From contig NZ_PGFA01000005.1 in the NCBI RefSeq assembly GCF_002797555.1, positions 124,001 to 188,000 on the forward strand: a stretch of DNA of 64,000 bases, read 5' to 3'. Made by a program: the position numbers and the translations under genes. The notes below the pieces were generated by a model that saw only the letters and a list, made by a program, of their open reading frames with translations, did not search any database and was not told the origin of the DNA. Positions 50,602 to 59,200 of the stretch are shown piece by piece (position 1 is the first letter of the stretch; each line of letters begins with the position of its first letter). This stretch comes from Hymenobacter chitinivorans DSM 11115 (lineage in GTDB: Bacteria > Bacteroidota > Bacteroidia > Cytophagales > Hymenobacteraceae).

Positions 50602-53600
50602 TTACAGGACCGTGCGCGGGTCGTCGTCCACGTTGAGCACCTCGCGGGCCTTGCGGGCGGCGGCGGCGCGGCGGCTTAGGCGCTTGCGCGAAAACAGCTC
50701 CCGGAAGGAGTCGAACTGCTCGGTGTTGACCAAGCTGACGCCGGCCCGGGCCTGGTTGGTCAGCGCCGACTCGTCGGCGCTGAAGTCGCGGGGCGTGGTT
50801 TCGTAGCGCAGTTTGGCCCGGAATTTCCCGTCGGGCCGCAGGTAGTATTCCAGGCTCAGGTCGCCGAGCAGGGAGGCCTGGCCAGTCGTATTACCAGTGC
50901 CCGTGCCCGTACCGGTGCCGGTGCCATTCGTGGCGGCGCCGTTGTTGAAACCACCTTCCCGAGTCACGCGCAGGCGGCCGTTGAGGAAGCTGTAGCTCAG
51001 GCGTACCTGCAGAGCCTGGAGCTGCTCGGCCGACAAGCCGTTGATGTTGAAGTCGATTTCCAGGTTCTGGTCAATCTGGGAGGTGAGCAAGCCCAGCTGG
51101 GTGCTCAGAATCTGGCCCAGACTATTTTGGACCGTGTTGTCGTTGCCGCGCAGGCTGATCTGGGTAAACTGGCCGGGCGGGGAAAGCTGCTTGAATACCA
51201 GCAGGCTGAATACCTGACGGTTGAGCTCCTGCTCGTCGTTGCGAAGCGAGGAAGTAAAGGCCGTCAGGTCGCCTTCCAGGGACGAGGGCGCGTCGTTGAA
51301 CTCCAGGCTCAGGCGAATTACGGGCAGCAGCAGCGGGCCGGTCAGGTTCATTACGGCCGTCACCGGCACCACGGCCCGGCTGTTGAGGGCGGCCTGGCCC
51401 AGAATCGGGGCCAGGGACGTGCGCTGGGTGTAGGCCGCCGTGACGTTCATCTCGCCGGCCAGCGGGTCGCCGTTCCAGGAAATAGTGCCCCCGGGCCGCA
51501 CCACGAATTCCTTGTTGATGAGACCCTGAAGGGTGAAGTTGTAGGCCCCGCGCACAATCTCAATCTGTCCGAACATGTTGAAGTCGCCGCGGGTGTCGAT
51601 GTTGAGGCGCAGCTGCCCGGCCGCCGAGCCCCGGATAATGTCGCCGGTGCTTTCGTCGAGCAGAATTTCCACGTAGGCGTCGGGCGTCACGTCCAGGTTC
51701 ATGTTCAGGCGCAGGCCCGACAAGTCAATCTTGCCCTCCGAGGCCGTGGGCACTTTCACGGTCGTCGTGGTGTCGCGCAGGTTGCGGTTCACAAACTTGA
51801 TGTAGTTAGCCTGCTCGGCTTTGGCGGCGTTATCGAGCGGCAAGGACAGGCGGGTGCCGGCGTCGCTGCGGGCCCGTACGTTCACCACCAGGTTGTCGGA
51901 GGGCCCGAAGATTACCGCGTTGCCGGTGGCATAGGCCGTGCCGAAGTACAGCTCGTTGTCTTTGCGGGTCGTGTTGAGCACCAGCAGGCGGGTGAAGTCG
52001 GCCCGCAAGCCCAGGCGCATGTTCTTAAAGCCCTGGTGGAAAATGTTGCCGTCGAGCACGCCGGTATTGCCCAGCGGGTCGCGCAGCTTGATTTCCCGGA
52101 AGTTGATGCGGTCCTCACCGAAGCGGATCCGGTCGGAGAAGGTGTAGGTGGTGCCCAGGTAGATAAAGGTGAGCTTGCCGTTGGTCACGTCCACGTTGCC
52201 AATCAGGTTGGGCGCGGCCAGGCGGCCGGTCAGGCGCAGGGTGCCCGCGGCCGTGCCGCCCATGTCCTTGAAGAGGAAGTTGAGCAGGGGCTCGGCCAGC
52301 TTCACGGGGGCATTGTCGAGCACGGCGGTCAGGTTGAGCTGCTGCTCCTTGGCCTGGGGCGCGTAAGTACCGGCCACGCGCACCACCCGCTGCTGGTCGC
52401 GCAGCACGTCGGCATCCACCAGCAGCTGCCCGTTGCGGTTGTTCCACTCGCTGCTGCCGCGCACGTTGCCAATCAGCACCTTATCAAACTGCAGGGAGTC
52501 GATGCCCAGGGTGCTGTTGATTTTCAGGGGGCCGTACACCCCGCTGATGGTACCGGCGGCATTTACCCGGCCGGCAATATCCTGGTTGGTCAGGGAGTTG
52601 AGCGTGGTCAGGTCCAGATCCTTGACGGCCAACTGCAGCTGCTTGCTGGGGTCGGTCGACAGAAAGCCCTGGGCGCTGATGCTCTGCGGGCCGTTGCTGA
52701 GCGTGAAGTTCTGGATGTTGAATTCCTTGCCCCCGCCCGAAATGATGACCGAGTTGTCGGCGGCAATGTTCCAGTCCTTTCCCAGCAGGTTCACGCCCGA
52801 CTGCCGGAAGACAATCTGCACGGCTTCGGGCAAAAAGGCCAACGAACCGTTGATGGCGGCCTTGTTGGTGGTGTTGGTTTGGGCCAGGGAAGTGGAGAAG
52901 TTGATGCGCTCCTGGTCCCAGACGCCTTCCACATAGAACTTCTCGGTGTTGCCCAGGCCCGGCAGCACCTGCCGCTCGGAGGTAATGTTGGCCTGGGCCA
53001 GCACCTCGGGCTTATAGGGCAGCTTGCTGGTGTTGAATTCGAAGTCGGTATTCACGGCCCGCACACTGTCGTACTGAATGCCATTGAAGTGGCCGGCCAG
53101 GGAGAAAATCGACGTTGGGCCGTTGCGGAAGGAGCCCTCGATGCGGGAGAAGTCGGACAGCGTGAGGCTGGGCACAAACAGCTGGAGCACCGGGTTGGCC
53201 TGCTTCAGGTACAAGTCCAGGGCAATCTGGTAGTCGGCAATGGGGCGCTGCTGCTTGCGGCGGTAGTAGCTGGCAATGGCCGCGTCGTTGCTTTCAAAGT
53301 TGAGCTGGTACTCGGTCAGCAGGGTTTGCACGTCGCGGGCCACGGTGCTGAAGTGGAAGTTGCCGTCGGCCGTCAGGTTGAGCACTTCCGAGCGGACCGT
53401 CACGCGGCGCTGGGCTCCGGTGCGCTGGCTCACCACGTCCAGCGTGTCGATGGGCACGGTGCGGCCGGCGAAGCTCAGGCGGGAGTTGCGCAGAATGATG
53501 CGCCCAATCAGGTCGTCGAGCTTGAGGCCCTCGAATTTCACGTCGGCGGTGGTAGCCACCACCACGCTTTGCTTGGTCAGGCCCAGGGCCCGCAGGTCGG

Positions 53601-55206
53601 CGCGCCGCACCCGGGCCTTCACGTCGAAAGCTTGCCGGGCCTTGTTCAGGTCGATGGTGCCGTTGGCGTCAATCTGCAGGTTAGGGTCATTCACGGCCAG
53701 CTTGCCAGCAAACGACTGGCGGCTGAACTGCCCGTTGGTGGTGATGTTGCGGAAGCGGTAGCCGTTGAGCCAGATGCTTTGCACGCTGGCATTGGCCTTG
53801 AGCCGGGCCCGCTCGGGCGTAAAGCCCACGCCTTCGACCCGGCCGTTCATGGTAATGTCGCGCACCATCGTTTCGTCGCCGAGCAGCTTGCCCAGCTGGA
53901 AAGCGGTGGTCTTGACCTCGCCTTCGTAGGTGGAGTAGGCCGGGTCATTTTTGAACTTGATATTCACGTCGGAGACGACGTCACCGAGGGCCGTGCGGAA
54001 GGCGCCGTTGGCCACAAAGTCGTTGTAGAAGCCCAGAAACTGCCCGTTGAGCCGTACCGTGCCCAGACGGGCCACGTAGGGCCAGCCCGAGGCCGGAATG
54101 TAGCGCCGGATGTCGCGCCCGTCAATAACGGAGGGTTTGAGGCGCATTTCCACGAAGCTTTCCTTCAGGTTGGGCAGGCCCTGCACGTTGATGTTGCCCC
54201 GCACCCGGGTGTTGCGGCCGTAGACGACGTCCAGGTTCTTGGTCGTGAAATTCTTGACGTAGCCCTTGGCCTCGCCCGAAATCAGCACCGTTTCCTTGAG
54301 CTCCCGCATAAAGGGCTGGGGCGCAAACAGGGCAATATCGTCGGAGTACACCCGCGACGAATCCAGGCGGGCCGTGACTTTCACCGAGTCGTTGAAGTCG
54401 ACGAAGTTGAGGAAGTGCTTGAAGTCGAACTTGACGTAGGGCTTCAGGCGGCTGTTGCCCACCCGCAAATCCAGGCCGGCAAATTCCCAGAACTTGTCAG
54501 CATAGGTCATGTTGGCCGTCAGCTCCTTGAGCCGGGTTTTCGACGGCGTGTCCACGGCCCGCAGCCCGTCAATCTGGGCGTGAATCGTGTCGGCCCGCAA
54601 CCACAGCTGCGACACGTCGCCGTAGATGCTGTCGATGTACATGTGGTCGTAGTCGATGCTGCGGCCGTAGGTGGCGGCCCGGGGCCGGTTGCGCCTATCG
54701 AGTACGAAGCGGCCGTTGCGCAGCCCGATTTCCTTGATCTGAAAGTCGAAGGGCTTGGAAACCTTGGTTGTGTCGGAAGGCCCAATCAGGCGCTTGACCG
54801 AGGCCAGAAACTGCGACAGGTTGGTAGAATCGGGCTGGTTGGCGTAGGTTATCTGGGCAAAGCGGGGCTCTTCCAGCGTGAGCTTGCCCACGTGCAGGTG
54901 GCTGGGGTCGAAGATGGAAAACAGCTCGATGTCGGCGTCGGCCTTGCCAATGTTGAACAGCTCCCCGCCCTGCCGGTCCAGCACCCGCACGCCTTCGAGC
55001 ACCACCCGCGTAAAGGGTCGCACGTCCACGCGGCCCACGATGACGCGCTGCCCGAGCTTTTCGGTGAGCATGGCGGCGGCGCGGTGGGCCAGGTTGGTTT
55101 GCACGCTCGGAATCCGCAGGGCCACTAACGCGCCGCCCACCACCAGCCCCAGGAGCAGGAGCAGGCTCAGCAGAATTTTAAGCGTGATGGAGACGAACCG
55201 GGGCAC
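50602..55206 (-). CDS. tamB: TamB-like translocation and assembly module protein (AsmA/DUF490)
   Basis: A 1,534-residue protein with one N-terminal signal-anchor helix (residues 7-28), then a very long beta-rich region typical of the AsmA/TamB superfamily, which forms a hydrophobic groove across the periplasm. The C-terminal TamB domain (about residues 1080-1460) includes FIYLGTTYTFSDRIRFG, LNIDTRGDFNMFG and IVRGAYNFTLQGL. A Gly-Thr dipeptide run (about residues 1422-1434) lies in a low-complexity linker. It probably moves lipids or helps insert outer-membrane proteins. It is divergent from tsaD. Confidence 0.93.
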   Translation of the reverse strand: MPRFVSITLKILLSLLLLLGLVVGGALVALRIPSVQTNLAHRAAAMLTEKLGQRVIVGRVDVRPFTRVVLEGVRVLDRQGGELFNIGKADADIELFSIFDPSHLHVGKLTLEEPRFAQITYANQPDSTNLSQFLASVKRLIGPSDTTKVSKPFDFQIKEIGLRNGRFVLDRRNRPRAATYGRSIDYDHMYIDSIYGDVSQLWLRADTIHAQIDGLRAVDTPSKTRLKELTANMTYADKFWEFAGLDLRVGNSRLKPYVKFDFKHFLNFVDFNDSVKVTARLDSSRVYSDDIALFAPQPFMRELKETVLISGEAKGYVKNFTTKNLDVVYGRNTRVRGNINVQGLPNLKESFVEMRLKPSVIDGRDIRRYIPASGWPYVARLGTVRLNGQFLGFYNDFVANGAFRTALGDVVSDVNIKFKNDPAYSTYEGEVKTTAFQLGKLLGDETMVRDITMNGRVEGVGFTPERARLKANASVQSIWLNGYRFRNITTNGQFSRQSFAGKLAVNDPNLQIDANGTIDLNKARQAFDVKARVRRADLRALGLTKQSVVVATTADVKFEGLKLDDLIGRIILRNSRLSFAGRTVPIDTLDVVSQRTGAQRRVTVRSEVLNLTADGNFHFSTVARDVQTLLTEYQLNFESNDAAIASYYRRKQQRPIADYQIALDLYLKQANPVLQLFVPSLTLSDFSRIEGSFRNGPTSIFSLAGHFNGIQYDSVRAVNTDFEFNTSKLPYKPEVLAQANITSERQVLPGLGNTEKFYVEGVWDQERINFSTSLAQTNTTNKAAINGSLAFLPEAVQIVFRQSGVNLLGKDWNIAADNSVIISGGGKEFNIQNFTLSNGPQSISAQGFLSTDPSKQLQLAVKDLDLTTLNSLTNQDIAGRVNAAGTISGVYGPLKINSTLGIDSLQFDKVLIGNVRGSSEWNNRNGQLLVDADVLRDQQRVVRVAGTYAPQAKEQQLNLTAVLDNAPVKLAEPLLNFLFKDMGGTAAGTLRLTGRLAAPNLIGNVDVTNGKLTFIYLGTTYTFSDRIRFGEDRINFREIKLRDPLGNTGVLDGNIFHQGFKNMRLGLRADFTRLLVLNTTRKDNELYFGTAYATGNAVIFGPSDNLVVNVRARSDAGTRLSLPLDNAAKAEQANYIKFVNRNLRDTTTTVKVPTASEGKIDLSGLRLNMNLDVTPDAYVEILLDESTGDIIRGSAAGQLRLNIDTRGDFNMFGQIEIVRGAYNFTLQGLINKEFVVRPGGTISWNGDPLAGEMNVTAAYTQRTSLAPILGQAALNSRAVVPVTAVMNLTGPLLLPVIRLSLEFNDAPSSLEGDLTAFTSSLRNDEQELNRQVFSLLVFKQLSPPGQFTQISLRGNDNTVQNSLGQILSTQLGLLTSQIDQNLEIDFNINGLSAEQLQALQVRLSYSFLNGRLRVTREGGFNNGAATNGTGTGTGTGTGNTTGQASLLGDLSLEYYLRPDGKFRAKLRYETTPRDFSADESALTNQARAGVSLVNTEQFDSFRELFSRKRLSRRAAAARKAREVLNVDDDPRTVL

Positions 55207-55444
55207 GGAATGGGAACTGGAAAATGTTGGGCTTGCGTACGAAGATGCGGGTTTTAAGTCAATGGCTGCCTGGGCCGCGGCGTAGTTTTCAAAAACCGCG
55301 TCGGCGGCGGCCTTCGCTCATTACTAGGAACCGAATCCGGGACAAACAGCGGGGTTACGTGTTTTAAACGACCTTTGTAGTAAAATTATGCAGCCCGCCG
55401 CCGTCAACTGGCTGGCCGGGCCGCTTCTAACCTTTCCGATACGC

Positions 55445-56455
55445 ATGCATTCCCCCGTCATTCTGGCCATCGAGTCTTCCTGTGATGATACGTCAGCCGC
55501 CGTTATGGCCGGCGGTGAAATCCTGGCCAACGTGGTAGCCACGCAGCAAGTGCACGAACAATACGGCGGCGTGGTGCCCGAGTTGGCCTCGCGCGCCCAC
55601 CAGCAGCACCTGATTCCGGTGGTGCAGGAGGCGCTGCGCCGGGCAAAGGTAGACAAATCCGCCCTCGACGCGGTGGCTTTCACCCAGGGGCCGGGCCTGC
55701 TGGGCTCCTTGCTGGTGGGCAGTATGTTCGCCAAAACCTTCGCCCAGGCCCTGGATAAGCCCCTGATTGCCGTCAACCACATGCGGGCCCACATCCTGGC
55801 CCACTTTATCCGGGCCCCGCGGCCGGCGTTTCCGTTTTTGTGCCTGACCGTCAGCGGCGGCCACACCCAGCTCGTCATCGTGCGCAGCCCGATGGACATG
55901 CAGGTCATCGGGCAAACTATCGACGACGCGGCCGGGGAGGCCTTCGATAAAACCGCCAAGCTGCTGGGCTTGCCCTATCCCGGCGGCCCCCACCTCGACC
56001 GGCAGGCCAAGCTGGGCAACCCCACGCGCTTTCCGTTTCCGGTGGGCGCCATGCCCGGCTACGACTTTTCCTTCAGCGGCTTGAAAACGTCGGTGCTCTA
56101 CTTTTTGCGCCAGCAAACGGCCCAGAACCCCAACTTCGTGCAGGAAAACCTGGCCGACCTCTGCGCCAGTATTCAGCACACGATTATCCAAACCCTGCTG
56201 CGCCAGTTTGTGCGGGCCGCCCAGGATAATGGCCTGACCCAGCTGGCTCTGGCCGGGGGCGTAGCGGCCAACTCCGGCCTGCGCGCCGCCCTGACCGAGC
56301 TGGCCGCCGAAAAAGGCTGGGAGGTCTTTATTCCCGACTTCGAGTTCTGCACCGACAACGCCGGCATGGTGGCCATGACGGCCCATTTTCAGTACCAGGC
56401 CCAGGACTTTGCCAGCCCGCTTGTCAGCCCCGACCCGCGCCTGAAGCTCACGTAA
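55445..56455 (+). CDS. tsaD: tRNA threonylcarbamoyladenosine synthase subunit TsaD
   Basis: A 336-residue Kae1/Qri7 family protein. The N-terminal ILAIESSCDDTSAAV, the metal site HMRAHILAHF (the HxxxH), VSGGHTQLV, GEAFDKTAKLLGLPYPGG and the C-terminal PDFEFCTDNAGMVA are all clear. It transfers the threonylcarbamoyl group to A37 of tRNAs reading ANN codons. The ATG at 55445 fits the family start; the frame opens 19 codons earlier. A GACCTTTG box (7 of 8) at 55370-55377 may be its promoter. It is divergent from tamB. Confidence 0.96.
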   Translation: MHSPVILAIESSCDDTSAAVMAGGEILANVVATQQVHEQYGGVVPELASRAHQQHLIPVVQEALRRAKVDKSALDAVAFTQGPGLLGSLLVGSMFAKTFAQALDKPLIAVNHMRAHILAHFIRAPRPAFPFLCLTVSGGHTQLVIVRSPMDMQVIGQTIDDAAGEAFDKTAKLLGLPYPGGPHLDRQAKLGNPTRFPFPVGAMPGYDFSFSGLKTSVLYFLRQQTAQNPNFVQENLADLCASIQHTIIQTLLRQFVRAAQDNGLTQLALAGGVAANSGLRAALTELAAEKGWEVFIPDFEFCTDNAGMVAMTAHFQYQAQDFASPLVSPDPRLKLT

Positions 56456-56655
56456 AGCCGCATAGTTGCGCCTCAATCGTTGCTGAAGTTGCTCAGTACT
56501 GCCGTATTATGCATTGTCCATCGTTCAACGGCGAGCCGCAAGTTGGCGTCTCCACCACGTTCTAATGGCCCAAGCCGGCTAATTTGCGTACCTACGCTAC
56601 TCTATATAGTACCCGCCGCGCGGCTCCGGCTGCGCGGCGGCTTTTGCACCCCATC

Positions 56656-57129
56656 ATGGCCAAACAAAAAGACGATACGCCCAAGCGCGTGAACATCCTG
56701 AACCGCCGCGCCAGCTACGAATACAGCTTCCTGGCCAAATACGACGCGGGCATGATGCTACAGGGCACCGAAATCAAAAGCATCCGGGAAGGCAACGTCA
56801 ACATGCAGGACGGCTTCTGCACCTTCCACCCCGACGGCTCGCTGTGGGTCCACAACCTGAGCATTTCGCAGTACACCCTGGGCACCTACAACAACCACGA
56901 GCCCAAGCGGGAGCGGAAGCTGCTGCTCAACAAAAAGGAATTGCGCCAGCTGGCCAATAAAACCCAGGAGCAGGGCGTCACCATTATTCCCGTGCGCCTC
57001 TTCGTCAACGACCGGGGCTTTGCCAAGCTCGAAATAGCCCTGGCCAAGGGCAAAAAGCTCTTCGACAAGCGCGACGACATCAAGGCCAAAGACCAGAAGC
57101 GCGAAATGGACCGCGCCCGGGAATACTAG
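56656..57129 (+). CDS. smpB: SsrA-binding protein SmpB
   Basis: A 157-residue SmpB: VNILNRRASYEYSFLAKY, GTEIKSIREGNVNMQDGF and the basic C-terminal tail DKRDDIKAKDQKREMDRA that enters the ribosome mRNA channel. It binds tmRNA for trans-translation. The ATG at 56656 is the family start; the upstream in-frame ATG at 56584 adds 24 unrelated residues. No tmRNA gene is seen nearby. Confidence 0.97.
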   Translation: MAKQKDDTPKRVNILNRRASYEYSFLAKYDAGMMLQGTEIKSIREGNVNMQDGFCTFHPDGSLWVHNLSISQYTLGTYNNHEPKRERKLLLNKKELRQLANKTQEQGVTIIPVRLFVNDRGFAKLEIALAKGKKLFDKRDDIKAKDQKREMDRAREY

Positions 57130-57132
57130 GCG

Positions 57133-57293
57133 AATGAGCGAAGTGGTGAAGGAGTGAAGGCAGTTTTTGCAGCGCTTGTTTGCCTGACTGATATTTAAAG
57201 GAGAGCTTCGCGTACGGCTCGCCGAAATAGAAATTTACGTGGGTGAAATACCAGAACGACAACTCACTCATTCACTCATTCACTCATTCCCCC
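57133..57293. repeat. GAATGAG/CTCATTC imperfect inverted repeat around the smpB-peptidase spacer
   Basis: GAATGAGCGAAGTGGTGAAG (57133-57152) at the left end and tandem CACTCATT units (57262-57290) at the right end are imperfect complements. The tandem run ends directly at the TTG start of the next gene. The same words occur at 47530-47563. Confidence 0.6.
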
Positions 57294-58094
57294 TTGAACC
57301 ACGGAATCTGCGCGCTGAGCGTCGTGCCGGTGCGGGCCGAGCCTGCGGATAAAGCCGAAATTGTCACCCAGCTGATTTTCGGCGACTGTTACACCGTGCT
57401 CATCACCCAGGGCAACTGGCAGCAAATCCGGACCACGGCCGACAACTACGTGGGCTGGATGGACCCCAAGCAGCACCAGCCCGTGACCAGCGAGTACCTG
57501 GCCGCCTGGAGCGCCCAGGACCACCCCCGCAGCCTCGACGTGGTGCAGGTGGTGAGCAACGCCCAGGTCCGCATCCCGGTCACCATCGGGGCCCGGCTGC
57601 CCTTTTTCGACGGTATGACGCTGCGGGTAGGGGAGGAGACGTACTTCTACAATGGGGCCGCCACCAACCCTCAGAACGGCCACGGCCTGCAGGGCCCCAC
57701 CGACAAGCGCCTGGCCCTACTGCTCAAAGCCGGCCAGATTTTCCTCAAGGCGCCCTACCTCTGGGGCGGCCGCAGCCTGTTTGGCGTCGACTGCTCGGGC
57801 CTGATGCAGCAGCTCTACGGCCTGATTGGGGTGCAGCTCCCCCGCGACGCCCGCCAGCAGATTGACCACGGCCGCACCGTGCACTTCGTGTCCCAGACCC
57901 AGCCCGGCGACCTGGCCTTCTTCGACAACGCCGACGGCAACATCATCCACGTGGGCCTGCTTCTCGACGACCAGCAGATTCTGCACGCCAGCGGCGAGGT
58001 CCGCATCGACCCCCTCGACCACAACGGCATCTTCAACCGCAAAACCCAGAAGTACACCCACAAGCTCCGCCTCATCAAGCGCATCCTGGATTAA
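57294..58094 (+). CDS. NlpC/P60 (C40) peptidase with SH3-like N-terminal domain
   Basis: 266 residues from the TTG at 57294. This start is chosen because the family begins with a text like NHGICALSVVPVRAEP, and the codons before it come from a tandem repeat. An SH3-like domain (about 5-65) is followed by a second SH3-like region and the NlpC/P60 domain (about 145-262) with Cys in GVDCSGLMQQ, His in NIIHVGLLLDD and a third polar residue in ILHASGEVR. No signal sequence is present. It probably cuts peptidoglycan stem peptides (gamma-D-Glu to diamino acid) during recycling. Confidence 0.88.
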   Translation: MNHGICALSVVPVRAEPADKAEIVTQLIFGDCYTVLITQGNWQQIRTTADNYVGWMDPKQHQPVTSEYLAAWSAQDHPRSLDVVQVVSNAQVRIPVTIGARLPFFDGMTLRVGEETYFYNGAATNPQNGHGLQGPTDKRLALLLKAGQIFLKAPYLWGGRSLFGVDCSGLMQQLYGLIGVQLPRDARQQIDHGRTVHFVSQTQPGDLAFFDNADGNIIHVGLLLDDQQILHASGEVRIDPLDHNGIFNRKTQKYTHKLRLIKRILD

Positions 58095-58345
58095 TGTGCG
58101 AATGTGGTTGAATGTAGCTGATGTGGTTGAATGTATAGAATGTGTCATTGCGAGCGTAGCGAAGCCATCCGTCCTCTGCTAGTGACAAACTTCCTTTTAT
58201 CAGAAAGCTCTTTACTACACGCGGTAGTAAGGGGCTTTTCGGTTTAGAGAGTTCGGCACATTTCAGCGGACCGATTGCCACGGCTCACGCCTCGCAAGGA
58301 CACATTTTCCACATTTAGCACATTCTCCACATTCGCACATTAATC
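58089..58345. repeat. Large (about 257-bp) palindromic element after the peptidase gene
   Basis: The outer 19-bp arms 58089-58107 and 58327-58345 (GATTAATGTGCGAATGTGG and its complement) are perfect, and the left arm includes the peptidase stop codon. Inside, a TGTCATTGCGAGCGTAGCGA unit at 58142-58161 is mirrored by an imperfect complement near 58262-58305. The centre holds a 13-bp hairpin (58206-58236; TTTACTAC / GGTAGTAA). This fills most of the 347-base gap before the HNH gene. Confidence 0.8.
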
Positions 58346-58380
58346 CCTCTTTCGCCGGAGGAAACTTAAGCTGGCGGGTA

Positions 58381-58411
58381 TTGTTAATACGCTTAGAATC
58401 ATCTAGCTTTC
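58381..58411 (+). promoter_or_regulatory. Candidate promoter of the HNH gene
   Basis: TTG at 58381-58383, a 20-base spacer and TAGCTTTC (7 of 8 to TAnnTTTG) at 58404-58411, 30 bases before the ATG. Confidence 0.45.
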
Positions 58412-58441
58412 GCTGTATCAGATGATCTTTTCACCGAGCGT

Positions 58442-58939
58442 ATGGACCAAAAAGTGCTAGTTCTCAATGGCGACTACACCGCCATTACGCTGTGCAGCGT
58501 GCAGAAGGCTTTCGTGCTACTCTTCCTCGACAAAGCCGAGATGATAGCCAAGTCGGACCACGGGGTGCTGCGTACCATTTCTTCTGCCTATCCCAAGCCC
58601 AGTATCATTCGCCTGCAGCGCTACGTGCGCGTGCCCTACAAGGGCATTGCCCTAAGCCGGCATAACATTATGAAGCGGGACCATTTCGAGTGCCAGTACT
58701 GCGGCTCCACCAAAAACCTCACCCTGGACCACGTGCTGCCCCGGTCCCGCGGCGGCGAGTCGTCGTGGACCAATTTGCTGACGGCCTGTGCCCGCTGCAA
58801 CCACGCCAAGGGTCACCGCACGCCCTCGGAAGCCGGGCTCACCATCAGGCAGGTGCCCAAGAAACCGACGCTGTCGGGTTTCCTCAGGCTCAGTGCCGGC
58901 ACCATCGACCAAAATTGGCATGCCTATCTTACTAACTAA
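58442..58939 (+). CDS. HNH endonuclease family protein
   Basis: A 165-residue protein. The N-terminal part (VLVLNGDYTAITLCSVQKAF) is typical of a widespread small HNH family. The nuclease domain (about 78-135) has CQYCG, TLDHVLPRSRGGESSW, and CARCNHAKG, giving two zinc CxxC pairs and the His-Asn-His centre. It is a predicted metal-dependent DNA nuclease; its cellular role (repair or other) is unknown. It stands alone between a palindromic element and a terminator. Confidence 0.92.
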   Translation: MDQKVLVLNGDYTAITLCSVQKAFVLLFLDKAEMIAKSDHGVLRTISSAYPKPSIIRLQRYVRVPYKGIALSRHNIMKRDHFECQYCGSTKNLTLDHVLPRSRGGESSWTNLLTACARCNHAKGHRTPSEAGLTIRQVPKKPTLSGFLRLSAGTIDQNWHAYLTN

Positions 58940-58940
58940 C

Positions 58941-58970
58941 GCCGGGAGCAGCAGCTTCCGGCTTTTTTTT
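58941..58970 (+). terminator. Terminator after the HNH gene
   Basis: Stem GCCGGGAG / CTTCCGGC (one G-T pair), CAGCAG loop, then eight T residues, directly after the stop codon. Confidence 0.9.
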
Positions 58971-59168
58971 GCCCGCGGGGTTTCCCGTAGTGGCCGAAAG
59001 GGCGTGTTGTAGGCCGTATATAGTAGGTAGGTTGAATACTGGCGCGGGCTGGCTAACTACCAGATTTGCAGGCGGAAGCTGAAGCTGGCAATGCTTGGGC
59101 TGCAGGGCGGAATTGTACAAAATGTGGGCGTGGCGCACCAATTACGGTGCAGCTGCTGTTAAGAGCGG

Positions 59169-59176
59169 TATCTTTG
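59169..59176 (+). promoter_or_regulatory. -7 element of desaturase 1
   Basis: TATCTTTG matches TAnnTTTG exactly, 24 bases before the ATG at 59201. It lies inside the longer in-frame extension, which supports the shorter start. Confidence 0.55.
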
Positions 59177-59200
59177 CAGCAATCCACCCAGCATCAGTTC

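Noticed and set aside
51127..55128. A 1,333-codon plus-strand open frame opposite tamB
   Set aside because: Antisense shadow; low-complexity Val/Gly/His/Gln-rich translation, and the minus-strand protein has a signal anchor and TamB domain.
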